In this document: positions 10,266 to 22,700 of the stretch, piece after piece
Position numbering within the stretch: the first letter of the stretch is position 1
Layout of the letters: each line of letters begins with the position of its first letter
From: Lepidurus packardi
Taxonomy: Eukaryota > Arthropoda > Branchiopoda > Notostraca > Triopsidae
Reading direction: 5' to 3'
NCBI GenBank assembly: GCA_023053545.1
Contig: JAKZAN010000002.1
Span: forward strand, 12,024,790-12,088,789
Length of the DNA stretch: 64,000 bases
Position numbers and translations under genes: made by a program
The notes under the pieces: generated by a model
Databases searched by the model: none
Seen by the model: the letters and a program-made list of their open reading frames with translations, nothing else
What the model was told of the DNA's origin: nothing

Positions 10266-13034
10266 ATGGCCCAGCAACGCAAAGGCAAAGTTAGGCATGT
10301 AATTGTCAAGGAGAACGGTGGGTCTGCCAATTCTACAAATGAAGAAACGCACAATCAAAGCCGGTCTCTCCACAGCGATAGAGATACAGAGCGAAGAAAA
10401 CAACCCAGCAATATCGCCAAGGTTTAAAACAATACACAATATGCTAAACAATAGAACTTATCTCTTTGTCTCCGTTTTTGCCAGGTAAGGAAGCAGCCTT
10501 ATGCCGGGTTGTTTTCTACAACAAGTAGCGCATACAGTATTTTGGGAGCTGCTGCTGTGTCTATTGTGGCTTATTTTGTGTACCAAGGTTATCTCGAAAC
10601 TCGAGTTAACACTCCATTAAACGAGCCTAAGGTAATTAAGTTTTCATATGCAATGTTCCGAAACCATATACATTCTTGTCTGCAAGGTTATTGGCAATTC
10701 TGGGCTTTCCCTACCTGAATTATACTGGGGCACGTACCGCCCAGGCGCTTATTTAGGCCTCCGTACCCGCGATCCATCTTCTTTGATAGCTGGTTTAATG
10801 TGGCTCATTCCAAGCAAAGTCAAAGAGGGATATATCGGTCTACGGTAGGCATAATATAAATTAATACATTCTACGTATGTATAATTACCTCTGCAACTTG
10901 GTTAGCCATCTTTGTGAGCAAGGTGACAATCTAGATAGCTACGGATGGCTCCAGCACGACGGTCAAACTTTTGGAGTTCAACAAATCCTGGATGGCTTTT
11001 TAGACTTAGAAACAGCTGTTGTTAAACAGCCAGGAGGAGAATATGGAGGCGACTGGACTACTAGGATAACAGCAAAACCTAGAGTAAGAAGCATGCGTTT
11101 ACTCCTCCGGCTCAACCTAACCAATTTGTGTGCAGGTTCCAGAACTCGAAGGCGAGCAAGTTGCTTTGTACTTTTATGTCGCTCTGGACGAGCACACTGA
11201 AGGAGAATTACGCCCTGTTTACTCTAGTCACAACTCGTCGTACTCGAAAGTCTTGACTAAGGTTAATGGCCATTTAAATTCGTTAGGCAAATTCACAGTC
11301 AGCTTCCGATCCGACTCAAATCGGGTTACCCACAGAGCGTACCTGTCGATGGTAGTTCCCGGGCCGAGTGTATTGAAAGACGCTGTGCTTAACAACTTAC
11401 GACTAAGTGAACATGACCAAGAAAGCCATATCAGTCTTACTGGCAAGGTGGGAAGGCACAGTGAACCCAATTTTGTTGTCTATCAAGTCACTGGCAAAAT
11501 TCCCTTCCATCTTGAAGTGGTGTTCGAGTCCGCTAGTCACACGGCCAGAACTCGATCCTTAACCGGAGCCCATTTTGACGCAGTACTAAGCGAAAGGCGT
11601 CAAAACTTCGTAGAACGATTTGAAGAAACCTTCCATCTTCAGGCGAAAAATTTTAGCGGCAAGGAAATTGTCTTTGCCCAAGCTGCGTTGAGCAACGTGT
11701 TGGGTGGGATGGGCTATTTCCATGGCAGTTCTCGAGTTCAATCGGTGTACAACAAAAAACCTGTGCCTTACGGCCCGTTTGCGCTGTTTACTGCTGTTCC
11801 GTCAAGGAGCTTCTTTCCACGAGGTTTCTTATGGGATGAAGGCTTTCACAACCTCATGATTTATCGTTGGGATCCCAATTTGACCCTCGATGTTATCGGT
11901 CATTGGTTTGATCTCATGAATGTAGAAGGCTGGATCCCTCGTGAGCAAATCCTCGGCTCGGAAGCGCGAGCGCGCGTCCCTGAAGAATTTGTAACGCAGT
12001 GGAACACTCACGCTAATCCACCCACATTATTACTTCCTTTGCAATTACTGTTGACTGACGTGAAAGCACGCGGCCTTGGGGACCAGGAACGCCAGTTTCT
12101 AACGCGGCTTTGGCCTCGTTTGGTTACTTGGTATAATTGGTTTAATCAGTCGCAAACTGGCGCGGTTCTTGGCACTTACCATTGGCGAGGCCGGGACGCC
12201 TATGCAGTGCGCGAATTGAATCCAAAAACGTTAAGCTCGGGCTTGGACGACTATCCAAGAGCAACACATCCCACTCAGGATGATCGACATATTGATTTGC
12301 GGGTTTGGATGACGATAGCGGCCGAGGTTATGACTAGTATCGCTCAAGTGATCGGTCGTGATGATACCAAGTACCGACAAGTGTTTGAGTATCTTTCTGA
12401 TCCTGTCGAGCTTGACAAACTGCATTGGTCAGCCGCGAAGGAACGCTATGTGGATTACGGCTTGCATACATCCAAAGTCACTTTGCGAAGACCTGCCCCG
12501 ACTCAGGCACAAATTCGCAGTAATCAGCAGCCCGGTAAGATTCGCCACGTTGTAGAAGAACCGCAGTTGGGTTTCGTGGACGATTCATTTGGCTACGTGA
12601 GTTTATTCCCTTTGATCGCACACTTGATCCCGTCCGATTCGCCAAAACTACTATCCGTGTTGCAAGATTTGCGCAAACCCACACTCTGGACGCCTTTTGG
12701 TCTCAGGTCTTTAGCCAAGGATTCGCCAATGTACATGAAGTGGAATACCGAGAGTGATCCGCCGTACTGGCGTGGTCCTATTTGGATTAATATGAATTAT
12801 TTAATCTTAAGGGCCTTACATCATTACGCTAATGTGGAAGGCTTGCAACAAGAGAGAGCACGAGTTCTTTATAACGAACTACGTGAAAACCTTATACGAA
12901 ACCTCGTGAAGGAGTATTACCGGACTGGGTACATTTGGGAACAGTACAACGATAATACTGGCAAAGGTCAAGGCTGTCGACCTTTCACGGGATGGTCAGC
13001 GTTAGTTGTGTTAATTATGTCAGAATTTTATTAA
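10266..13034 (+). CDS. MOGS: Mannosyl-oligosaccharide glucosidase (glucosidase I, GH63), five exons, 845 aa
   Basis: Exons 10266-10421, 10485-10631, 10687-10844, 10906-11083 and 11136-13034 total 2538 nt; introns are 52-63 nt. The enzyme trims the outermost glucose from Glc3Man9GlcNAc2 N-glycans in the ER. It is a type II membrane protein: a basic cytosolic tail (about 1-68), one helix (about 69-90), then the luminal GH63 catalytic domain. Family landmarks include [43 protein letters not shown] and GGDW in the N-terminal part. The catalytic part has [20 protein letters not shown], then [14 protein letters not shown], and [15 protein letters not shown] near the C-terminus. Human MOGS is 837 aa, so this is full length. 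An AATAAA lies about 109 bp past the stop. The short first exon is inferred only from frame, splice sites and position. Confidence 0.94.
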
Positions 13035-13142
13035 ACTTTTGCTCTCGCAAAATCACGCTTTGTCTGCGTTTTTTACATAATGTACACCATTTGGCTATTT
13101 TCACGATTCTTGTAATGGGGAGGGATTCTGGCACGACAATGC

Positions 13143-13148
13143 AATAAA
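13143..13148 (+). terminator. Candidate polyadenylation signal of the glucosidase gene
   Basis: AATAAA lies about 109 bp after the MOGS stop codon and about 105 bp before the end of the convergent minus-strand gene. Confidence 0.5.
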
Positions 13149-13252
13149 ATTGATGAACGAAGAAATGAGGTTTCACGCCGAAGTATCCTTGGACATGAGA
13201 AGCACTGTCAAAGGATATTGAAGGTTATTTGACTGATACTATTTAAAGGCCG

Positions 13253-14068
13253 TTAAGACTCGAGTTTACCTATTAAGATGACGATCACGGTGACAGCAGC
13301 CAGAGACGTGACAACCAAGCAAATGATGATCCGTTTTTTGACTCGGCCTCGGTTATTAGCCTGCGCTAATGAATAAAGCAATCTTTCATCCATATTGGTT
13401 GAAAAGCTGCTCCGGTCATCTATCTGAGATCCATCCGCTGACTTGTCCGTATTAACTGTCTTGAAACTTCCTATCAATTCGTTTGCGTTGATGGTCGCAG
13501 GAGTTTGGTGAAGTGGAGGGGGTGGTGAATCAGCCAATTCTTGTAAACTGATTTCCGAGAACGACGAATCATTTATATTGCCAACTGGGCTGGACACCTT
13601 TAAAACTGCTACATCAGGCGACGTCAGACTAACTGGCGAAGAAGTCTGGTAGTTAAAATCGTTCGTGGATATACTACGACCGTTTAACGCTTGGGAAACT
13701 TTGGACAATGTCAGTGGACTATTATTGTCAATGAGGGTGCTGCTCGACAAGTACGCCACGGACATGTGCTTCTGATTATTAGGTACTCGAGCACTTCGTC
13801 GAGGGTTGTCTTGGGCAAATAGGTAAACGGAGCTTATAAATTTACGTTCAGGGGTTAAATATTTCTCTGGATTATTGCGCAAATGTAAAGAGCCAGCCGT
13901 CACTGTAGTTGCATTGGAAGGGGATCTGGAGACAGAAGTTGGGTCGGTCTGAGAAGTACGCGTTAAAGTTGATGTAGGTGAACGATATAAAGGAGGTATC
14001 CAATACAACATATCGGGGTTTGGCAACATCGTCGCTGCGAAAGGTTTCCAGGCCCAGTCCAGTTCCAT
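13253..14068 (-). CDS. Unrecognised tail-anchored membrane protein, 271 aa
   Basis: This single open frame starts at ATG (MELDWAWKPF). I recognise no domain. Residues 1-230 are Ser/Thr/Asn-rich and mostly polar, with a short PPPPL run near 180. The C-terminus is a basic stop-transfer RVKKR followed by a hydrophobic helix of about 20 residues (IIICLVVTSLAAVTVIVILIG) and KLES, the layout of a C-tail-anchored or type I membrane protein. No signal peptide is seen. A stop-free frame this long in AT-moderate DNA with a well-formed C-terminal helix supports a real gene, but upstream exons cannot be excluded. It lies convergent to MOGS with a 218-bp gap. Confidence 0.6.
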   Translation of the reverse strand: MELDWAWKPFAATMLPNPDMLYWIPPLYRSPTSTLTRTSQTDPTSVSRSPSNATTVTAGSLHLRNNPEKYLTPERKFISSVYLFAQDNPRRSARVPNNQKHMSVAYLSSSTLIDNNSPLTLSKVSQALNGRSISTNDFNYQTSSPVSLTSPDVAVLKVSSPVGNINDSSFSEISLQELADSPPPPLHQTPATINANELIGSFKTVNTDKSADGSQIDDRSSFSTNMDERLLYSLAQANNRGRVKKRIIICLVVTSLAAVTVIVILIGKLES

Positions 14069-14521
14069 CTAAGGGCGAAGGTTGCATTATCAATATGGAT
14101 AATCAAAATGCTTGAATGTAATAGTTATTGTCCGTTATGGTTTTGTATATTGTTAATAGCTACCTGTTCAGACCTCTCCATTCCAATATTTATTCTCAGA
14201 CTGAAGAAAGAACAATTTTAACATAAACCAAAGTTTTCCGGCTTCTTTTAACTGATTCTTTACTGGTTTTGGGCGATCTGGAAAAGAACTAACGTTTTTG
14301 TAAGCTCACGTGAGAGGCATCATAAATATTTTCGCTGCGGATAGCGTTTGTGGGACTGAGCAGTCTCGTTTGGTTTGCTGCGTCCGACTGACGTTGACTA
14401 GAGAGAAAAGGAGGTGGGCGGGGAAAGCAAGTTAGTTCCGTACCAGTGAGTCAAGTTCAAGTGCCCTCTGGTACGAACAAGTGACCTTGTTAGGGTCGTT
14501 TTGTATTGGGTTCACTTCCAT
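14069..14521. other. Intergenic
   Basis: It lies between two minus-strand genes and should hold the promoter of the tail-anchored gene and the 3' end of the class C receptor. A purine-rich GAGAGAAAAGGAGGTGGGCG run occurs near 14401. No coding signal is seen. Confidence 0.4.
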
Positions 14522-16848
14522 TTACATATGAGTAGTTCCAATTATATTAGGAACGTGTTCCGAATTCACCAGGTTAATTTGAGACTGAGCTTGCCTGCGG
14601 CCGAGCAACGTGGCTATAAAGCTTGACATGACGATAGCTGCATAGGTCATACTGACAATAAAGTTTGTTATGATGATGAACAGAAAGTTGTGTTGATGAT
14701 GATGCTGGTAATCTTGAACAATCATGCAAAGAAGTACATGTAAAGAAAGACCGGTTAAACAGCCGACAGCGACTGAGTAAGTCGACGAACCAATTTGAAT
14801 TCCGGATAGTCGGTGATTTCCGGTGAGGATAGGGCAACAAGCTAGTAAGAGTAGCAAAAGAACGAGATCGTCAGCGAAGTAGGCCAGAAAATAATAGTCG
14901 TTGCAATGCGAAAGAGTGACATTGTTGTGAAACGCTTGCGTAATTTGCTCCCAAGAGACCAAACAACTAGTATAGATTATATTGAGAACAAGGAGAAGTA
15001 ATAGCAATAAACCGTGAAAGACTATGCGATATTTCTGTGGCTTGGTAATGACTGTGATCGCGCTGCCTAATAAAGCGGATAGGAAAAAATGGAGAATTGA
15101 GCTGCTAAGCAGGGGTTGAGTGATACAAAGAATCGTATTGCTTCGGAAGTAATACGGACTGGTTGATGCAAGCAGGGTTGAAGACAGTGCTAGCAAATAA
15201 ATTTCTTGACAAAGTCCCCTTTTCCAGGCGAAAAGTGCTCCTATGACTATAACCACCACAAGGTTAACGATAGTTATAGAGAACATGGGAAGTATCCAGG
15301 GTTCGGTAAGCAGTTTCCATGTTGACATCAGACTAAGATTTGCACACGAACAATTCACACAAGACATAGACTCGACGCTGCTTGTGAAAGCTTTATTCAG
15401 CTTTAAAGCTTGATACGAAACATTCCCTACTGTTGCGTAGCTCCCGTTGCTCCACGATTGGATCAAGTGAACGTTTCCGCCAAAAGCGGTATACAAAACA
15501 GTCTCTGTCTCCGTCTCTGTCAATTCTTGACTCGGTGCTAATAGGTTCGAGTAGCTCGTTGAATTGGAAAGCTGAGGCAAAGATGTCAAGATCAGCTGCA
15601 GTATGAATCGGATTGTAGTCGTTACTCCGTGATTAAACTTCGAATAGGCTTCAAGTTCTCGTACTCTGTTGAGTACCGGTGTGACGAGAATCATGTCTAA
15701 TGTAAAATGACCTATTTCTCGAATACTTTAAGTTTTTTGTGGGGTGGTAAATAGCAAATTTACTTGGCATTGCAAAGTCAGATTCTGGTACGATGATAAA
15801 CTTGCTCTGTAACCCCTTCGTGCTTGCGGCATGCAAGGTTTTGTTAATGGAAATTCTTGAGCCAATCAGAACCGCAACTCGTTTGTCCTTGCCTAAATGA
15901 TCTAAGAGCCTCAAGTGAGCTTCTAGTGAGCTAGATTGAGTAAGGGCGCCCACAATTAAAATTGAGTTACTTTTGTATGGCTATAATAATTCGTGTAACC
16001 TGTTTCGCGGAAAAACTGTTTGACTCGCAATGCAAACACGGTGGGTACTAGCCAGGGTTATGAATTTGGAAGCCGATGACGCATTCGAAGTTATCAGTAG
16101 GACAGACGTCCAATATAGAGCTGAAAGTAAATCTAGTGTAGCTCGTAATTGAGAGGTGTTGTCATCCCGGGGCATTGGTAATTCCCATGCAGATATATTC
16201 AATGCCTTTATTAATTGCTGAACGGGTGCTTGATTGGGGGATATCAGGAAACCTGTGGCGATATATTAAATAGCTGCTTTATAATCCCGTACTTTGTTAA
16301 CTTACCCAAATGATCATTCTCCTGGCAGTTGGGGGAGTCTGTAACTCGTTGCCCTATAATGGACTGCACAGCCACTCGGAGACCCATCGAAGCCGAGTTG
16401 CATGTGTCAAGAATTTGCAAGCGAATTTGAGATCCTATCTTGGTAACCGGAAACAAGTTTTAGCACATTTCGCTCAACTAAGTTTCGCTCTATTTCTAGT
16501 ACCAGTATTAAAGTGAAGCTGGTTAAACCGTGCCAAGGTCCATTTCAGGGCCTGTGCATGGAAATGGTTTTGACTGTGTGTTTGATTGCAGTCTGCACCT
16601 ACGTGAAGGCCGATCAATCCTTTAAGGCATGTAAGAAATAAAGAGGAAGTGTCCACTTATCACTAGGAAGTAACACAAAGTAGCAAGTTAATAAGCTCGA
16701 CACTACCTGTTATAATTGGAGCACGTACTCCTTGGCCTTTATTTGCTTGAGTGATTATCAGCGATTGTCCTAATAACACAACCACGACCAAAATTACCCA
16801 ACGTTTTATTCTATGAATTAAAGTCATGACGGACCTCGACTGCCGCAC
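14522..16848 (-). CDS. Class C GPCR (metabotropic-glutamate/GABA-B-like) with Venus-flytrap and 7TM, six exons, 673 aa
   Basis: Exons (minus) 16848-16707, 16619-16503, 16434-16306, 16252-16000, 15969-15764 and 15696-14522 sum to 2022 nt. Exon 1 encodes a signal anchor or peptide (about 14-34). The ectodomain (about 40-430) resembles the family's ligand-binding lobe: GLIGLHVGADC, QIRLQILDTCNSAS (compare the LGVHILDTC type of mGluRs), a LLSALYWTSVLLI strand and SILIVGALTQS. It ends with IQSWSNGSYATVGNVSYQ and a short CVNCSC in place of the long cysteine-rich domain. Seven hydrophobic helices follow (about 435-660), with a short cytosolic tail. Several NxS/T sites occur. The intron between exons 4 and 5 would be only 30 nt (15970-15999). 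Divergence is too high to name a ligand or orthologue. It is divergent to a paralogue only 167 bp away. Confidence 0.75.
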
Positions 16849-17015
16849 AACATTAATAACGACTGGAATCTAGGTCCGAGACACCCTATTCTATCAGCCA
16901 ACCCCTCTGTGAAACCACATAATGCATAATGGGATTAATATCTTCTAGAACAAAGCGGGGTGGGGGAACTAAATGTGTCAGGTTTTGTTCGAAGTTCGGT
17001 GCCTTTGTTCAAGCT
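16849..17015. promoter_or_regulatory. Shared head-to-head promoter region of the class C receptor pair
   Basis: Only 167 bp separate the chosen start codons of the two divergent paralogues. An upstream in-frame ATG at 16929 on the plus strand would add 29 residues before the signal peptide; I preferred 17016 because it places the hydrophobic segment at the N-terminus. No clear TATA box is seen. Confidence 0.5.
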
Positions 17016-18779
17016 ATGGAGTTTTCCAAGCTAACCTTATTTCTATTCATTATTTTATGCGTGTTTATCAGTGCTTTAGAAGCACGTTGTAGTATAGTGA
17101 AAGACTATGTGAATTTGAAAGGCCAGGCTACGTTGACCGTTCTCGCGCCTTTACACGGCCCTAATTGCTCTCAAATCAAGCCAGACATTTTGGCTTTGGT
17201 TGAGATTATTCGCTGGAACGTCGTCACGTTTAATGAAGCTAGCTCTTTTAAGATAGGTAAAATCGAGTTTTCTCTTTCGATTACAAAAAAAAGTGCACAA
17301 TGATCTCCCACATCTTTCTCGCTTTCCAATTTTGATGCTTTTCTATCGAGACTTTAATTATATAAAAAGAAATTCAATCTTTTACTTAGGAAACTATGTA
17401 ACTTTTTTTATTATTTCACTTAGGATTACAAGTGCTAAATACGTGTAGCGAGACAAGTTTTATCCCTACGTTAACGTTGTCATCTTGGCTGATGACCGGA
17501 TCTTCGTTTCACTTGGGAATCTTGTCGCTGCTAAGTGATGCGGACACATTACAAGTTAGTCGCATTGTCAAACCGCTGAATGTGGTTCTTTTCACTCCTA
17601 CGCAAGACTATGATGCAGACCCTAGTATTCTCAGCTGGTATGTTTATTATCGTCGACCACTTGTGCAAGTAACGTGTTACCTATTGAAATAAATTATGTA
17701 ATTTCTATAATGGTACTCCTTACGCAGATTGCTGTAACAGTAGCAAAACGACTGGGTAATCAAGTATTGTTCCTGTATTCTAAGGAGTCGGGCTATAAGG
17801 AAGCTTTAACGCTGGCATTAAAAGATGCTTGCGTGAGTGGAATGAATTTTGTCCTGAAAGAAATGGAGAAAATTCGATGTGCCGATTTGGTCAATTACTC
17901 GGTAGTTCTCCATGGGCAGCAAGTTTTTGATCGAATCGTGCGATGTAACTCTACTGGTGCTACTTTCATCCTTGTAAATTTCCCAAACAGCTCTGTGGTG
18001 AAGGAAATTGCGAAGCATAATGCCATATATGTCGTAGAGGAAGTATTCCCTAGTACAAAAAATATTTCTCGAAACTTGCGCAATGAGCTCCAAAACACTC
18101 GTTCATGGTTATCCAAGTACAGCGGAATATGGAACGGGACCAAATTGGAAGCTTACGAGGCCCTTTTACTTCCGCAACCTCGGTGTCTGCCAACATACCT
18201 AATTTCGTCACATATTCTACAAGCTTTTCGTCATGCACAGCAATGGAATTGCCGTGGAGACACCCCCTTGTTGTGTAACCAGCTGAACAAAATGCCTACG
18301 GACCATTGGCGTCAGCTACTGGTGAACTCCTCCTATACGATACCCATAAGTGAAGACTTCAGCATGCATGATCGGATAGGGTCGATAGCTAAGAATACTT
18401 CATATGAAGTTTTGTCATATAGACGAAAACATGCTGCTTTCGAAAGAGTAAGCGGATGATATACAAGTTTACGTAACGTGTATATTAGAAGCTTTTTCAA
18501 CTTGTTTAGGTTGGAACCTATCGTGATGGTTACTTGAACTTACGATTCAATTTGAAGATTACCCTAACTCTGAACAACGTATGTATGAATCCAAAACTTA
18601 AACCAGACAATTCATCAACTAAAGTGTTTGTGGATGTAAAAAATGAAGCGCCCTCAGTAGAAACCGAAATTGAAGAGGTTACAGATTTGGATTGGTACTA
18701 TACAATAACTAGTTTGACCGTACTTAGCTTAGGAACTTTGCTATCCCTCGCGTTTAACTTCCGACAAGTTTTCTATTAA
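17016..18779 (+). CDS. mGluR-like Venus-flytrap receptor with one C-terminal helix and no 7TM, four exons, 500 aa
   Basis: Exons 17016-17256, 17424-17637, 17670-18447 and 18510-18779 total 1503 nt. It starts with a strong signal peptide (MEFSKLTLFLFIILCVFISALEA). The ectodomain matches the family fold: ATLTVLAPLHGPNC, then KIGLQVLNTCSE, which aligns with the LQILDTC segment of the divergent neighbour, and near the end YEVLSYRRKHAAFER|VGTYRDGYLNLRF, the mGluR-type VGTWRDG signature that closes the ligand-binding domain. Instead of a cysteine-rich domain and 7TM there is an acidic linker, one helix (about 472-492: YYTITSLTVLSLGTLLSLAF) and a stop. No seven-helix exon follows in the next kilobase. 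The intron between exons 2 and 3 would be only 32 nt. It may be a decoy, co-receptor or degenerate paralogue; function is unknown. Confidence 0.7.
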
Positions 18780-19692
18780 CTCAACGACCAACTTCCTCAT
18801 TAGGATTCTCTTGTATTGACGTTTCCCTTGTGTGTAGTCAAGCAACGCATGGTTTCCTTTTTGGATGCTGCCTAAATTTTCCTAAACGAAAGCGGTGTTG
18901 CGTTACTTGGATACTTCAACATACTTGTGTTGCCTTACTGCGGTATTAATTAACTTCCGTTCCCTTACCGCAACATTAATAAATTGCGTTATCACTAGCT
19001 TGCGCTTTTTGGTATTTGCACGAGTATAGCATTTCACTTGAGTCTTACTTGTGTGAGCATTATTAGCATGAGAATGGATATTATTTACCTTGCAATTGCG
19101 GAAAATTTCTTGCGTTCGGAAATTTGCTGAACCTAGCAACGCGTGTCTTTTCATGTTTCTTTCAAGACATCCGGCGGTTGACTTTTTCTGTAGTAGGAAA
19201 AATTTCAGGTGAGAGCGGAATATAAAGTGGATCACGTCTTGTCACTCCGTTAGATTTCTTTCCTCCGGTTTTTAGGTATAAAGATATCCAGTTTATACCG
19301 GCTTTATCCCTTTCTAATTACTTCTAAAGCCTTTATAACCCATTTTCCAATTTTCACTGTTTCGTTTCAATGGCACGATCTGGCTCGCCTTGAATCCGGT
19401 GGGCATGCTCTCTTAGGTGGGAGGCTTTTTTTTTCTCATAGGTATTGACACGGGACAGCTGCTTGTAGGAGTCCGGAAATGTGTACAAGCTGTACCGAAC
19501 TTTCTTGGTGTGTTTTATTTTAGCGTTTAAAAGCTGTAGGGCACATTTCGTAATATGTAGCGTAACAATGAGGGCAGTTTCTGTTCGTTAAATCCAGCTC
19601 TTTGTTTGCCAATCCCGGGGCATCCCTTGAACGAACGAGATAACATATAGCGAGCGCCAAGTCGTGGCCTTCGCTATATCACAGCTTCGCTG
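18780..19692. other. Intergenic upstream of ebony
   Basis: Near 18942-19000 a roughly 30-bp AT-rich motif (CTTACTGCGGTATTAATTAA, then CTTACCGCAACATTAATAAA) is imperfectly repeated. A 110-codon minus frame (18903-19235) is low-complexity and not convincing. The rest should include ebony's upstream regulatory DNA. Confidence 0.45.
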
Positions 19693-19731
19693 TATAAAAA
19701 GCCCGTGCGTCAAAGCGCCTATTAGTTCAGT
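19693..19731 (+). promoter_or_regulatory. Candidate TATA plus initiator core promoter of ebony
   Basis: TATAAAAAG begins at 19693 and an arthropod-type initiator TTCAGT spans 19726-19731, with the A at 19729 about 36 bp after the first T of the TATA box. The ATG follows at 19792, giving a leader of about 63 nt. The spacing is slightly longer than the usual 30-31 bp. Confidence 0.5.
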
Positions 19732-19791
19732 AGTTGTAAGAGTTGCAAACAGGGAAGTTGTGCTATCAGTGTCGTTTGCGTGAAGTTCAAG

Positions 19792-22700
19792 ATGCGGGTT
19801 CTCGAATCTCAAGAGTCGGTATTGCGCGGTAAAGTAATCCAGCAAGACGATCATTTGCCAATACATCGTGTTTTCGAGCAGCTTCTGGAAGAGAATCCCG
19901 ATTTGTTGAACGCAATTGCCCTGATTGATGGTTCCAAAGAAATCAATTTTGAGCAAGTCAACCGTGATGCCAATTGCTTGGCGCGACAAATTCTGGAGCA
20001 AGCGTTTGCATGCAACGCCCAACCCAATTCCGATGGAGATTACTTGATTGCTATATGCTCACCGCCTTCCTACGAGCTAATTGTTACCCTTTTGGCAGTT
20101 TTCAAGTCCGGAGCGGCTTATGTTCCTTTAGATCCGTCGTTTCCGCCTCAGCGAATCGTACACATTGTCAACGATGCGAAACCCGTCATGATCCTGTCTG
20201 CAGGAGACACAACAAACTTGGAAAACGCGCGTTTAGCCTTCGCCACTGATATTAAAGTCTTGGAGCTCTCGTCGCTCTTTAACTCGCCCGAAAATCACGA
20301 TGAATCCAACTTGCCCCAAAGTCAAACGTTTAAACTAGGAAGCTGCGAAACGTCCCGGCTGGCCATGGCATTGTACACTTCAGGTAGTACCGGGAGTCCC
20401 AAAGGTGTTCGTCTACCGCATGCCACTATATTACGTCGTTTGCAATGGCAGTGGCGCGAGTATCCTTTCCAGGCCCAGGAAAGATGCTGTTTTAAAACCG
20501 CACTCACGTTTGTAGACTCCGTTGCTGAGATCTGGGGTCCTCTTTTACAAGGAGTGCCTGTGGTGGTCATTCCAAAACATGAGACGCAAGACCCTGAAAT
20601 CTTGGTCTCCCTTCTCCGACGTCATCGCATTTCCAGGCTTGTTTTAGTTCCTTCGTTGTTACGAAGTCTCCTAACGTATTGGTCCATGCAAAAACAAGGA
20701 GATCTGCCAGATTTAAAGCTCTGGGTTTGTAGTGGGGAAACTTTGCCAGCAAATCTGCTGCGTCAGTTCTTTCAGCGTTTTCATGAAGGTTATACATTAT
20801 GCAATTTTTACGGAAGTACCGAAATCATGGGCGATGTTACGTACATCCCTTATAGCAGCTTGGATGACGTAAACTCGCTTGTCTTTGAGGACAAAGTTCC
20901 TATTGGTAGGACTTTATAGAAAAATTAACCCATCACTTCACTAATATGAGTATTGGATGGTTTTTAGGTTACGCTATTGATAACTGTGTAATTTATTTGC
21001 TCGACTCGGAGTTAAAGCCTGTATCGCTGGGCCAGGTCGGTGAGCTTTACGTTGCTGGAGGTCATGTGGCTGCTGGGTACGTGAACGGCAGGGAGGTGGC
21101 TCGTTTTATGGAAAATCCGGTTGAAACCGTGAAAGGTATTGCTTCGCTCACAATTATTGCCATTTTCTACTAAAATTAGGATTACTTAGGATTGGAAACT
21201 GTTTTCAAAACTGGCGACTATGGACGCTTAGTAAAGGCTGGCAATGAAGAATGGGTCTTGATGTATGAAGGTCGAGCTGACTCGCAAGTCAAAGTGCGAG
21301 GTCATCGTTTGGATTTGACGGAAGTCGAAGCCCGTGTTCGTGAAGTGAACGGCGTTGATAAAGCTGTAGTTTTGTGCTATAGACCGGGTGACTTCGAACA
21401 AGTAACGCTTTAATGGCTTGGCTAGTTGGGTTCACTGAGCGAATTGGTTTTTACTTTCGCAGAAAGTTGTGGCCTTTACGACTGTGCTGAATGGGTTGAC
21501 GTCCAATGGTATCCAAAAGGTCCTAAAGAGCTCTTTGTCGTCTTACGCTCTTCCCGAAATTATGACTCTATCTTCGATTCCTTTGTTGGTCAACGGGAAG
21601 ATTGACAGACAGGAGCTTCTCAAGAGATTTGATCAACAAGTTCAAGGTATTCTTAGTGTACCGCGTTTCTGTCAGTCCATCCATATACAACGTATCTTTA
21701 TTTGCAGCTTGCCAAAACGAAAACGTTGAAATTCCTGACGTGCCCGAAAACTTACGTCCACAAGCGTCAGCTTTGTTTAGAATCATACACCAAATCGTAG
21801 GCTTTTCTAACAAAACCGGTTTGCAGTTAAGAGACAACTTCTTCAACGTCGGTGGCAACTCGTTGAATTCTATTACGGTTGTAACAACACTCCGTGAGCA
21901 AGGATTCGCCATAAGTACGGTTTCGTATGTCATAGAGATTAAGTAACTTATTTTCTTTCCCGGTTTTAGGTATTGGAGACTTTCTGGGTGCCTCTACCTT
22001 AGGCGAGGTTTTGGACAAGTTAAAACCTGTCTCGCTGAGCAACAGCATTCAGAGCGATGCGTCGGAATTGGGCTTTGAAGTTGAAATGTTACATCCAAGG
22101 ATGAAAGACGATATTGTCAAGTAAAAAGATCATGGCAAAGCAATAATGAGTTAATCTAGTTGTTCGTAAAAGGATAATCGCTACAAGCTTTGTTCAACGC
22201 GGGGACTTGGAGTATTGGACTAAACCTACGCTTGAAAATTTCATTACATTTGTTTCCAATGCCTGGGAACCGATTCTCTCAAGAGATCTGAGGTGGTGCC
22301 CTTTATCCTAGTAAACTTTTTCCCTTTACGCTTACGTTGAACGTTTCGAATTCTAGTTTCGCTGTAAAGCACGAAGGACGCATCGTGGCCGTGTCTTTGA
22401 ATTTTGATCTGTTCGACGAGCCCGAGATTGATATCCCTTGCGAAAAAATGAGCTGGATCTTCGAGATGCTGGAAGTTATCGAAAGTCCGGTGAGGAAAAC
22501 GTTGGAAACACAGAGCCCAGGCTACTTGTTGCACAGCTTCATGATGGGTGTGGAAGTAACTTTACCTCCCCAAGAGAACATCAAGCTTATCATGTTCATG
22601 GAAGACGAGAATATCCGTTTAGCTCAACGCCGTAATTTCAAGGGTCTCATGACGACCAACACTAACGAGCTAACTCGAGTAAGTGTGGGCATATTTGCAT

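Noticed and set aside
18903..19235. 110-codon minus frame upstream of ebony
   Set aside because: Composed of AT-rich imperfect repeats, no homology and no start context or splice partner.
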